Notes: generated from the letters alone by a model not told the origin. DNA of 64,000 nt from Chitinophagaceae bacterium (GCA_947455605.1 CANGOX010000003.1:1-64000); one strand, 5' to 3'; positions 41,618 through 50,596 are shown, counted from the stretch's first letter. Numbers and translations are program-made.

Positions 41618-42673
41618 TCAGTTTAGCAGGCTGGCCAGTTTTTTCCCGTCCAGTATTTTGATGGCTCCATTTTGAATATCGATCATCTTCTCGCTTTTAA
41701 AATCACTCAATGTCCTGATCAGGGATTCGGTTGCCGTACCGGCAATGGTAGCCAGACTTTCACGGCTGATATCGATCACAAAGGATTCATCGCCTGTTTG
41801 ATATTTTTGCTGCAGTTTAACGATCGCTTCTGCCACTTTCTTTCGCAGCGAATTATAGGCAAGTCCCAATAACTGGTTTTCCTTTTCAGAAATATTCTTA
41901 GCCAGCAACCGGATAAATTTCTGCGCTACTTCTTTGTTATTATTGACCAGTTCTTCAAAATCCTCTTTAGGTATGATAGCCAGTTCTGTATCTTCCAATG
42001 CTTCAGCAGAATCTTTATAAACACCCCCTTCCAACAAAGCTATATACCCGATAAAATCACCCGGCACATAGATATCCGTTGCCAGCTCCTTTCCGTCGTC
42101 ATTGGTACGGTAGGTTTTCACTTTCCCTTTGATGATATAGTATAAACGGATCGGGTGGTTACCTTCTGAATAAACCGTTTGTTTTTTCTTAAGCAGGTTC
42201 GTATTGCGTCCTTCGGCAAAGGTTTGGAGTACATTCTTTCCAAAAGAGGCTTCCAGCAGGTTATCCAGGCCTTCCAATCCGGGTGCCAGGTCTTTTTTGA
42301 GCAAGGCCAGCTTACGTAAACGGCTGTCAACTGCGTTTAGCAGCTCTGTTCCATCAAAGGGTTTGGTGATATAATCATCCGCTCCCAGTTCCATGCCTTT
42401 CCTGAAATCGCTTCGTTCTGTTTTGGCTGTGAGAAAAATAAAGGGCGTATTCTTAATGGTATCATTCTTATGAATGGCATGCAAAACGCCATATCCATCC
42501 AGCACGGGCATCATGATATCGCAGATGATCAGGTCTGGCTTATGTTCTAGCGCTTTCTCTACCCCTATTTTACCGTTCTCTGCAGTGATCACTTCATAGT
42601 TAGATAACTCCAGTATCTCAGCGGTATTATTCCGGATATCATCGTTATCCTCAATCAGCAAAATTTTTTGCAT
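41618..42673 (-). CDS. receiver domain fused to CRP/FNR-type cNMP-binding fold and HTH
   Basis: LLIEDNDDIRN, LIICDIMMPVLDG, FLTAK; then VYSEGNHPIRLYYIIKGKVK, ISRESLATIAGTATESLIRTLSDF. Confidence 0.92.
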   Translation of the reverse strand: MQKILLIEDNDDIRNNTAEILELSNYEVITAENGKIGVEKALEHKPDLIICDIMMPVLDGYGVLHAIHKNDTIKNTPFIFLTAKTERSDFRKGMELGADDYITKPFDGTELLNAVDSRLRKLALLKKDLAPGLEGLDNLLEASFGKNVLQTFAEGRNTNLLKKKQTVYSEGNHPIRLYYIIKGKVKTYRTNDDGKELATDIYVPGDFIGYIALLEGGVYKDSAEALEDTELAIIPKEDFEELVNNNKEVAQKFIRLLAKNISEKENQLLGLAYNSLRKKVAEAIVKLQQKYQTGDESFVIDISRESLATIAGTATESLIRTLSDFKSEKMIDIQNGAIKILDGKKLASLLN

Positions 42674-44318
42674 TATCAGCGGGTTTAGTGTTAAAAGTAA
42701 TCATAAACTCGGTACCGTGGTCCAACTCACTCTTACAAGTAACGGTACCATTCATTAATTCAGCATATTTGGAAACAATATGCAATCCCAAACCGGTACC
42801 CTGTATATTTCCTGCATTGGTAGCCCTGAAGAACCGTTCCATCAGATGCTTCTGGTCTTCTTTGGAAATACCAATTCCCTGATCTTTTACCGAAAGCTGA
42901 ATATGGTTCTTTCCGGACAGGGTTTTTATTTCAATGGTTCCCCCCTCCGGAGAAAACTTGCTGGCGTTCGATATCAGGTTCATGATAATATGCTTTACCA
43001 ACGATCCGTCGAGTTCCACATCAGTTGGACCTGCGTGCTGGTAAACAATTTTCTGATCCTTTTTCAGATTGTTTTTGATCTCCTCGGTAATAGCACTAAC
43101 CAATTCCTGAATATGAAACTGGGTTATCCTTACCTGGATCTTGCCTTCTTCTATTTTGCCCACGCTCAGAAAATCATTCAGAATATCTGTGAGCATATTT
43201 ACTGACGAGAAGATCCTCTGCAGATGTTTACTTCTCTTGGGTTGGTCGTCGGTACCGGTATATTTTTCGATCAGGTATGCAGATGAGAGAACTGTACTGA
43301 GAGGTGTGCGGAATTCATGCGAAGCCATCGATACAAACCTTGATTTCAGTTCACTCAGTTCTTTTTCTTTTTCGAGGGCTTTGCGCAGATCTTCTTCTGC
43401 GCGCTTTCTTTCAGAGATATCATGGGCGATACTCAGAAAACCGGTAATATTTCCCGCACCGTCTTTTACCGTAGTAATGGTGAGTGAAGCAACAAATGTT
43501 GTTCCATCTTTACGGGTGTAGGTATACTCTTCTTCTTCATAAATATTACGTTTCGATTTATCTACCAGTACAGCAAAATCATCATCTATATCAACCCCAT
43601 ATTCATCAAGCAATTCCTTTCGTTTTTGCTCGATCTCTTCTTTATCATGAAATAATACCGGGCTTTGTTTATCGATCATATCCGTATCCGGGTAACCCAG
43701 ACTAAGCGATGCCTGCGGGTTAAAGAGCTTAATGGTTCCCCGTTCATCCGTTGCTATGATCATCACTCCTGCATTATCCAGTAATGCTTTCTGATAGGCT
43801 AACACATCTTCCAATACATCTCTGGATATTTCCAACTGACGAAGTGTTTCCGTTAGATCTTTTGTACGCTGTTCAACCGTTGCTTCCAGATCAATATTCA
43901 GCTTTTCGATCTCTGCTTCTGCTTTTTTCCGGATAGAAATATCACTGATGAAGGCGATCGCATTCATCTCTCCATCATTCTGATAATTACCTAAACTCAC
44001 TTCCACCGGAAATTCTGTGCCATCTTTTTTTACTGCAAAAAGATCCATCCCTACCCCCATTGGCCGGCTTCTGGGATTATGCATATAAGAATCTCTGTGA
44101 GCCCCATGATTATGATGGTAGCGCATAGGAATGAGCAATTCAATGGGTTTGTTTATCAACTCTTCTGAGGTAAACCCAAAAAGTTTAAGTGCAAATGGGT
44201 TTACAGACTGAATAATGCCCGCACTGTTCACCACCACAATACCCATGGAAGCGTGGTTGAATAACGCTTCAAAACGAAACGCGTCATTTACAGTGTTTGA
44301 AGTAGAATGATGCATCAT
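42651..44318 (-). CDS. PAS-PAS sensor histidine kinase
   Basis: Two PAS domains; SMASHEFRTPLSTVLSSAY, NLISNASKFSPEGG, GTGLGLHIV; overlaps next gene by 23 nt. Confidence 0.93.
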   Translation of the reverse strand: MMHHSTSNTVNDAFRFEALFNHASMGIVVVNSAGIIQSVNPFALKLFGFTSEELINKPIELLIPMRYHHNHGAHRDSYMHNPRSRPMGVGMDLFAVKKDGTEFPVEVSLGNYQNDGEMNAIAFISDISIRKKAEAEIEKLNIDLEATVEQRTKDLTETLRQLEISRDVLEDVLAYQKALLDNAGVMIIATDERGTIKLFNPQASLSLGYPDTDMIDKQSPVLFHDKEEIEQKRKELLDEYGVDIDDDFAVLVDKSKRNIYEEEEYTYTRKDGTTFVASLTITTVKDGAGNITGFLSIAHDISERKRAEEDLRKALEKEKELSELKSRFVSMASHEFRTPLSTVLSSAYLIEKYTGTDDQPKRSKHLQRIFSSVNMLTDILNDFLSVGKIEEGKIQVRITQFHIQELVSAITEEIKNNLKKDQKIVYQHAGPTDVELDGSLVKHIIMNLISNASKFSPEGGTIEIKTLSGKNHIQLSVKDQGIGISKEDQKHLMERFFRATNAGNIQGTGLGLHIVSKYAELMNGTVTCKSELDHGTEFMITFNTKPADNAKNFAD

Positions 44319-44356
44319 TAAAAATAGTCAAAAAATCCAATTTGTATCCGATAACA

Positions 44357-44386
44357 AAAATTCCGCATTACGTAATGCGGAATTTT
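44357..44386 (-). terminator. 30-bp perfect palindrome, probable terminator of DUF5777 gene
   Basis: AAAATTCCGCATTACGTAATGCGGAATTTT. Confidence 0.8.
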
Positions 44387-44423
44387 GTTTGTAACCCAGG
44401 GAATTTAAAAAAATCATTAACGC

Positions 44424-45329
44424 CTAAAGTTCCAGTTTCTTATTTTTCTTCAACTGAAATACCCTTGACAGATTAAATCCAAATCTTAGCTCTCCCTTAG
44501 ACCAGTCGTTCGTGGTTTCTGTAATAAATGCACGTTCATTCATACCGGTAGAATTGGAAACATGGAGTTGAAAAACATGCCCCCCTGTTTCAATATCCAC
44601 ACCAACTGAAAGCGGGTGAAAATTCACTCCGGGTTGTATCCCGTTCATTACGTAAAAATAATCCCAGGTAAAAGCCATCCGCTTTGAAAATTTTGCCCGT
44701 CCACCAAATCCAAGCGCATAAATATCATTGGGTTGTGTTTGTAAGGGCACAATATTATTATGCACCATGGTTGGTGTAAACTGTAAAGTGATACCTTCAC
44801 TGAACTTTCGCCCGATGATGGTTTGAAAATAATAAGCGAGCCTGGAACTAAAATAATTTTTGATTGTGGGATCAGCCCAAGGCAGGGTATTCATCGTCAT
44901 CCCCGCCACCATGGCAACAGTGAACGGGAAACTATGATGTCCCGTAGATTGCATAATCGGTGCAAACTTGATATAGCCATCGAGTTCTTTTTTATAGGTG
45001 CTCCTTCCAAATCCAAACATCAGGTTCCTGCTTACCCCAAAATCAAAACCCATACGCATACTGGCCTGGTCAAGGCCAAAGAAATTATCATACCCCTGGC
45101 TCAAGAGGCCAAATCGGTGCAGAATACGAAAATCCATGGTACCGGGTGCCAGAAACTCCATAGAATGACCATTGATCACACGCGGCGATTTAAAAGCATA
45201 CTTCACAAATTCTTTTTTGGGCTTATCCTCACCTACCAGTTTTAACAGGTCAACTTCCTGGGCTGCTATTTTTTCCATTTGCAGCAATAAGAAAAAAAAT
45301 ATGATGACCGCATTTTGATACTTTTTCAT
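44424..45329 (-). CDS. DUF5777-like beta-barrel protein
   Basis: PGTMDFRILHRFGLLSQGYDNFFGLDQASMRMGFDFGVSRNLMFGFGRSTYKKELDG; start likely MKKYQN at 45329. Confidence 0.78.
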   Translation of the reverse strand: MKKYQNAVIIFFFLLLQMEKIAAQEVDLLKLVGEDKPKKEFVKYAFKSPRVINGHSMEFLAPGTMDFRILHRFGLLSQGYDNFFGLDQASMRMGFDFGVSRNLMFGFGRSTYKKELDGYIKFAPIMQSTGHHSFPFTVAMVAGMTMNTLPWADPTIKNYFSSRLAYYFQTIIGRKFSEGITLQFTPTMVHNNIVPLQTQPNDIYALGFGGRAKFSKRMAFTWDYFYVMNGIQPGVNFHPLSVGVDIETGGHVFQLHVSNSTGMNERAFITETTNDWSKGELRFGFNLSRVFQLKKNKKLEL

Positions 45330-45355
45330 GTAAGAGAATTCATGGGTGATAAAAA

Positions 45356-45913
45356 TTATTTCAGGGGATCCAGAACACAATCCACATTGATCTTTGCAGA
45401 TTTAGCTACTTTATCAGCTACCAGTTGGGGAACATTCACACCATACTCTGCCAATACCACTGCAAATGAAGCAACCAGTTGTACTTTTCCTGCTTTCACT
45501 ATCAACTTTCCTTCAGATTCCACATCGCGTGTTTCACCATGTATGGTAAGTTTCCCTTTTACTTTCACAGGATAGGCAGCTTCCTTCGAAAAATTCACTG
45601 AAGCCGGTTCGGTAAGTGCCCCACGGAATTCTGCTTTGGGAAATTTATTGCTCTCCACATAATTTTCATTAAAGTGTTCCTGCATCAATGCTTTCTCAAA
45701 TTCAAAACCTTTCATCAGCACAGCAAACTGAAGCAACCCGGTCTTTGTATCGAGAACACAGGTAACTGTTTTATTAACGCCTAGAATATTTTCCGGTGAT
45801 TTAGCCGAAGTGGCATCAAACACGATCTTACCGCTTTTGGTAAAGAATTTATCCTGTGCAGTAAGGGTTGACAGGACCAGGAAAGACATCAGGCAAAAGA
45901 TTATTTTTTTCAT
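45356..45913 (-). CDS. YceI family protein
   Basis: Signal peptide; lipocalin-like KLTIHGETRDVESEGKLIVKAGKVQLVASF. Confidence 0.88.
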   Translation of the reverse strand: MKKIIFCLMSFLVLSTLTAQDKFFTKSGKIVFDATSAKSPENILGVNKTVTCVLDTKTGLLQFAVLMKGFEFEKALMQEHFNENYVESNKFPKAEFRGALTEPASVNFSKEAAYPVKVKGKLTIHGETRDVESEGKLIVKAGKVQLVASFAVVLAEYGVNVPQLVADKVAKSAKINVDCVLDPLK

Positions 45914-45929
45914 GGTATTTGTTTAAGCT

Positions 45930-46385
45930 TTAAAATGATTTAATGTATACACAACGGTTCAGGATCACATCCGCACCAAGTCCCATATTATCTGAGGTAA
46001 AACCGGAGCAGAGGCCTTTAATCAATACTTTGGCGCCAACCCGGTATAGTAATGAATCATCAGCGATCTTAATGTCCATACTGCATCTAACAGAAGACAG
46101 GGAACTGGTATCGCCAAGGATCAGGGTATATAAACCCGCAGAATCTTTTTCGAGAGATTTGATCATTCCGGAAACAGACAATACTTTGCCCAGATATTGC
46201 TGATTGGCAGCAGATTCGCCGGTTTGAAACCCTTTGATCAGATCCGGTGCAGTTAACTCATACAAGGGTAAAAGTTCAGCCGTACTAACCGGTTTCCTGT
46301 TGTATTCGTGATATGCATAATATCCGGCTGCCAGCAGCAACACCAGCAATATCAGTATCAATCGGTATGTTTTTTTTGATAACAT
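45930..46385 (-). CDS. OB-fold (tRNA_anti-like) membrane-anchored protein
   Basis: N-terminal TM; YLGKVLSVSGMIKSLEKDSAGLYTLILGDTSSLSSVRCSMD...GAKVLIKGLCSGF. Confidence 0.72.
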   Translation of the reverse strand: MLSKKTYRLILILLVLLLAAGYYAYHEYNRKPVSTAELLPLYELTAPDLIKGFQTGESAANQQYLGKVLSVSGMIKSLEKDSAGLYTLILGDTSSLSSVRCSMDIKIADDSLLYRVGAKVLIKGLCSGFTSDNMGLGADVILNRCVYIKSF

Positions 46386-46404
46386 CGTTTTTGATTTTAG
46401 GTGA

Positions 46405-46788
46405 TCAATTATTTAAAGCACCTGCATTGATCCATTTTTGTATCACTGCCTGTTGGCAGCCAGTCATTTGGGCCCCACCCTGAGGCATGGCTATAAAACC
46501 AGACGCATGGCTGATGGTGCCATATAGTTTTCCATTGGTGGCTATCACTTTATCCAGTGCAAATGTGCCCATGTTGATGCCACCCGAACCACCTGTGGTT
46601 GTATGACAACCATAACACTGGGTTCTAAGAATAGGCACCACTTTCTGGATATAGGAAATGGTTCCCGCTGAATCTGTACAGGGCGCCGATACGCCGATCG
46701 GATACAGAAGATCAGATTTATCGTAATAACAGGAATGAAATGAGATAGCCAGTATACCCAAAAAAAGAAGGATCATTATTTTTTTCAT
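46405..46788 (-). CDS. small c-type cytochrome lipoprotein
   Basis: RTQCYGCHTTTGGSGGINMG; start likely MKKIMILL. Confidence 0.82.
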   Translation of the reverse strand: MKKIMILLFLGILAISFHSCYYDKSDLLYPIGVSAPCTDSAGTISYIQKVVPILRTQCYGCHTTTGGSGGINMGTFALDKVIATNGKLYGTISHASGFIAMPQGGAQMTGCQQAVIQKWINAGALNN

Positions 46789-46798
46789 TGCTAAGATT

Positions 46799-47512
46799 TT
46801 AATTATTAGGTGTTCCGGCATCTATCCATTTTTTAATCTGCTGGATCTCACAGGCAGGCATTTTTACTCCCCCCTTGGGCATCGCAGATATACCATTGCT
46901 CCAGTTCACAGACCCATATAGTTTTCCGCTTACTGCCGCAGATTTTATACCCGCATAGCCAGAGAGATCTATATTTCCGCCCAATGATGCGCTGTTATGA
47001 CAACCCACACATTTATTGTCCATTAATGGTTTAATAGCTGTGCTGAATTTGAAATTGGTGGTGTCGCACTGATCACAAACATTATTAATCGCCCCCTGTG
47101 TAATCCATTTTTGAATTTTGGCGATCTGAGCTGTTGTCATGGCAGGTGACGGAGGTGGTGGCATTCGGTTACTGCCGCTTTGAACAATCGTACTATACAA
47201 CTTACTCGAGGAAGGCTTTCCGGGAGAAACGATCTTTAAGGTTCCCAGATAGGTACTGAGATTGATCCCCTCTTTGTGTGTGATCGCATCATGGCAACCG
47301 GTCATGGCACAACTGGAGTTTAACAGCGGTTGTATCTCATTGGCGAAATAAACTGTATCGGCACTACAGGTTTTACCTGAGCTTCCGGGATTAGCCACTT
47401 CCGCCACCGGAATTATACCGGCAGGAAAAGGCAATTCATGTTTACAGGCAAAGAATAATACCGTAACGGATACGATCAATGTGCCTGTTGCAAGCCATTT
47501 TTTTTGCATCAT
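46799..47512 (-). CDS. c-type cytochrome lipoprotein with one CX4CH and one CXXCH motif
   Basis: NSSCAMTGCHDAITHKEGINLS and NKCVGCHNSASLGGNIDLS; lipobox FFAC. Confidence 0.82.
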   Translation of the reverse strand: MMQKKWLATGTLIVSVTVLFFACKHELPFPAGIIPVAEVANPGSSGKTCSADTVYFANEIQPLLNSSCAMTGCHDAITHKEGINLSTYLGTLKIVSPGKPSSSKLYSTIVQSGSNRMPPPPSPAMTTAQIAKIQKWITQGAINNVCDQCDTTNFKFSTAIKPLMDNKCVGCHNSASLGGNIDLSGYAGIKSAAVSGKLYGSVNWSNGISAMPKGGVKMPACEIQQIKKWIDAGTPNN

Positions 47513-47612
47513 TTTATGGTTTAAGATGGATAAAACTAGATTGAGCACACCATGTCAATACCCCCTCAAACTAATGGTTGAGTTTGTGGTAAGCAGCAAA
47601 CATGTGCAAAGC

Positions 47613-47999
47613 CTAAGCTATTATCCGGGGGGGACGAAGAAGTGAGCCTACATAAGCAGGCTGCAGATGTAAATGATCTCTGATTTTAAAGGTTCGCAAT
47701 TCGGCCGGGGTACGCCCAGGCTCAGCGGAACATATTACAGGGGGGGCTGTAGAGATAAGAGAGGTTTGATGATAAACATGCATAAATGGCAATTCCCGGT
47801 CCTGGTCATTATCGCCATCTATCCCGTCAGTACCCAGATAATGGGCACTCACAAAGGAGACAAAAGAGGCTTTCGGGTTCCACAGTTTATGTGCACGAAA
47901 ATGCTCAATCAACTTGGGTACACTTAGCAGCTGACATACCTCAGTATTACCCAGAAGGTGGAGTAATAAGAGTGATATCAGAACCGGCTGTTTCATCAT
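47613..47999 (-). CDS. hypothetical protein of the cytochrome gene string
   Basis: Signal-peptide-like N-terminus; LLSVPKLIEHFRAHK...SFVSFVSAHYLGTDGIDGDNDQDRELPF. Confidence 0.6.
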   Translation of the reverse strand: MMKQPVLISLLLLHLLGNTEVCQLLSVPKLIEHFRAHKLWNPKASFVSFVSAHYLGTDGIDGDNDQDRELPFMHVYHQTSLISTAPPVICSAEPGRTPAELRTFKIRDHLHLQPAYVGSLLRPPRIIA

Positions 48000-48236
48000 T
48001 TCGAAATTAAATCAAAAAGGATGCCATCAAATTGAAATTCACCATTTTAAACAAACTTTAAAAGATATCTTTTTTCGTTATATAATTTCGGCTTTACAAT
48101 TTAAAGGTATCATAAGACTCTCAGGGATAAACACCGATTTTGCGGGGTAAATCCACTGTAAATCAACCCACTAGTTCAGGTTAACCCGTTACAGGACGAA
48201 ATTTGATTTCATACACCGGCATTTGATACAATCCCC

Positions 48237-48244
48237 TACCTTTG
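48237..48244 (+). promoter_or_regulatory. -7 element TACCTTTG upstream of tig
   Basis: Matches TAnnTTTG, inside over-extended track ORF. Confidence 0.5.
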
Positions 48245-48276
48245 CAGCCCAAATTTTAAGATTAAAATATACCATC

Positions 48277-49635
48277 ATGGCATCTGTTACCAGAGAGAAC
48301 ATTGGATTGTTGAACGACAAATTAACAGTTCAGTTGAGCAAAGAAGATTACTATAGCGGTTTTGAACAGAGTTTAAAAAAATATGCCAAAACGGCTAATA
48401 TCCCTGGTTTCCGTAAGGGTATGGTACCAGCCGGCCTGGTTAAAAAAATGTACGGTCAGGGTGTTTTCAGTGATGAAATTCTGCGTAAAGTAGAAGCTGA
48501 ACTGAACGCTTACCTGAACCAGGAAAAATTGGAAATATTTGCCCAGCCACTGCCATTGGAAAATGATGCCAGAACCCTGGATATGAATAACCCTATTGCG
48601 TATTCTTTTGCATTTGAAGTGGGATTGAAACCCGAGTTTACTGTTGATGCGAAGAGTATTCAAGTAACCCGTTATAATGTAACCGTAACCGATGAAATGG
48701 TTCAGGAAGAAGTAGAACGCCTTCAGATCCGCAATGGTAAAATGACAGAGCCGGAAACGGTTACCGGAGATGACAATGTATTGAACGTAAAATTCATTGA
48801 AACCGATGCACAGGGTAACGAAATAGAAGGTGGTATCAGTAAAGACAATTCTTTACTGGTAAAATATTTTTCTGAAGGATTCCGCAAGAATTTTATCGGA
48901 AAGAAGAATGACGATACGGTTCAGATTCAGTTGAGTAAAGCATTTGATGATAAAGAAAATGAAGCGGTATTAGCTGACCTGGGTTTGACCAAAGAAGATG
49001 CAGACAAATATTTCAAACTGCTGATCACAAAAGTTGGTTTGGTGGAGAAAGCTGAACTGAATGAAGAATTCTTCCTGAGTGTATATCCCAATAAAGAGAT
49101 CAAGACGGAAGCAGATTTCCGTAATGAAGTGAAAGCCGAGATCGAAGGCCATTTTGCCAACCAATCACGCAACCAGATCTTCGACCAGATCTATCATCAC
49201 CTGACAGATCATACCAAAATGGATTTCCCTGAAGCTTTCCTGAAACGTTGGCTCCAGTCTGGTGGTGAGCAGCCAAAAACTGCCGAAGAGGCAGAAGCCG
49301 ATTATCCGGGTTTTTCCAATCAGTTAAAATGGACATTGGTGAGTACCAAACTCATTGAAGAAAATAAGATCGAAGTATTACCCGATGATATCCGCGATTT
49401 TGCCAAACAGCAATTATTCAGCTATATGGGCGGCCAGTTAGGTGCCCTGGGCGATAACCAGCAATGGGTTGACGATTATGCCAACCGCATGATGCAGGAC
49501 AGGAAATTTGTAGAAGACAGCTACCACCGCATCAGCGCAGACAAGCTTTTCAACGCGCTGGAAGGACAGGTAAGTGCAAAAGAAGAATCGATCAGTGCGG
49601 AAGATTTTGCCAAGAAACTGCACCATCACCATTAA
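48277..49635 (+). CDS. tig: trigger factor, ending in HHHH
   Basis: IPGFRKGMVPAGLVKKMYGQGVFSDEILR; position 5' of clpP-clpX; start revised from 48223. Confidence 0.92.
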   Translation: MASVTRENIGLLNDKLTVQLSKEDYYSGFEQSLKKYAKTANIPGFRKGMVPAGLVKKMYGQGVFSDEILRKVEAELNAYLNQEKLEIFAQPLPLENDARTLDMNNPIAYSFAFEVGLKPEFTVDAKSIQVTRYNVTVTDEMVQEEVERLQIRNGKMTEPETVTGDDNVLNVKFIETDAQGNEIEGGISKDNSLLVKYFSEGFRKNFIGKKNDDTVQIQLSKAFDDKENEAVLADLGLTKEDADKYFKLLITKVGLVEKAELNEEFFLSVYPNKEIKTEADFRNEVKAEIEGHFANQSRNQIFDQIYHHLTDHTKMDFPEAFLKRWLQSGGEQPKTAEEAEADYPGFSNQLKWTLVSTKLIEENKIEVLPDDIRDFAKQQLFSYMGGQLGALGDNQQWVDDYANRMMQDRKFVEDSYHRISADKLFNALEGQVSAKEESISAEDFAKKLHHHH

Positions 49636-49750
49636 CCCCCCAGCCCCCTAAAGGGGTAGCCATAAAATAACTGCCGGGCCAGATGGCCCGGTTTTTTATT
49701 TACTATCACTGACAAACTCATTCTTACCTCCCCTTCAGGGGGCTGGGGGG
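49636..49750. repeat. nested inverted repeat around tig terminator
   Basis: CCCCCCAGCCCCCTAAAGGGG (49636-49656) / CCCCTTCAGGGGGCTGGGGGG (49730-49750), 20 of 21 complementary. Confidence 0.92.
49674..49697 (+). terminator. tig intrinsic terminator
   Basis: CCGGGCC agat GGCCCGG TTTTTT. Confidence 0.92.
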
Positions 49751-49849
49751 TATGACTAGTTGTCCGAAAATCTTATTTGCACAGTATTTGCGATTAGAAT
49801 CATTCTTGAAATACCAAATCACTTATCTTCAAAGCGAAAATCATACGAC

Positions 49850-50542
49850 ATGAACCTTGGAAAAGAATTTGAACAATACGCCGTAAAACACCGTGGCATC
49901 AGCAGTGCCACATTGCAAAATTATCAGCAGAACGGTTTTACCAACCTCACCCCTTATATCATTGAAGAAAGGCCTTTGAATGTAGCCAGCATGGATGTGT
50001 TCAGCCGTTTGATGATGGACAGGATCATCTTTTTGGGAGAAGGCATTAACGATTATGTTGCCAATATTGTAACCGCACAGTTACTGTTCCTGGAAAGCAC
50101 CGACAGAACACGCGATATTCAGATGTATATCAACAGTCCTGGTGGAAGTGTGTATGCAGGATTGGGAATCTATGATACGATGCAGTTCATCAGTCCGGAT
50201 GTGGCCACGATCTGCACCGGTATTGCTGCCAGTATGGGACAGATCTTATTATGTGCAGGAATACAGGGCAAACGTACGGCACTCAAACACAGCCGTATCA
50301 TGATGCACCAGCCTAGCGGCGCTATTGGCGGACAGGCTACGGATATTGAGATAACCGCCAGAGAGATTAAGAAACTGAAAGGCGAATTATATGCCATTAC
50401 TGCACACCATACCGGTAAGGACGTAGAAACCATTGCCAAAGACAGCGACCGAGATTTCTGGATGACCGCTTCTGATGCCAAAGAATACGGGCTGATTGAT
50501 GAAGTGTTGTTTATGAATCCGAGAAAGGAGAAGAAAAGTTAA
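49850..50542 (+). CDS. clpP: ATP-dependent Clp protease proteolytic subunit, copy 1
   Basis: TGIAASMGQILLCAG catalytic Ser, RIMMHQPSG catalytic His; start MNLGKEFEQ. Confidence 0.95.
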   Translation: MNLGKEFEQYAVKHRGISSATLQNYQQNGFTNLTPYIIEERPLNVASMDVFSRLMMDRIIFLGEGINDYVANIVTAQLLFLESTDRTRDIQMYINSPGGSVYAGLGIYDTMQFISPDVATICTGIAASMGQILLCAGIQGKRTALKHSRIMMHQPSGAIGGQATDIEITAREIKKLKGELYAITAHHTGKDVETIAKDSDRDFWMTASDAKEYGLIDEVLFMNPRKEKKS

Positions 50543-50544
50543 TT

Positions 50545-50596
50545 GTGAGTAGTGAATAATACTCACTACTGAATACTCACTACTGAATACTCACTA
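50545..50596. repeat. 14-bp tandem repeat ATACTCACTACTGA (2.7 copies) with partial inverted copy
   Basis: Copies at 50559-50572, 50573-50586, 50587-50596; GTGAGTAGTGAATA at 50545. Confidence 0.9.

Noticed and set aside
47673-48010. Plus-strand ORFs opposite the 47613-47999 gene
   Set aside because: The minus-strand ORF fits the gene string direction and has a signal-peptide-like start; plus ORFs look like shadows.
48113-48128. TGAGAGTCTTATGAT (minus strand) as a third FNR-like box before the cytochrome string
   Set aside because: Shares TGAGAGTC with the 41107 box but lacks the second TCA half-site; too weak to claim.
49600-49635. HHHH tail of trigger factor as a cloning tag
   Set aside because: Only four His, alternating natural codons, and continuous native chromosomal context; not vector-derived.
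50545-50596. CRISPR-like array
   Set aside because: The 14-bp units are adjacent without spacers and no cas genes are present in the window.
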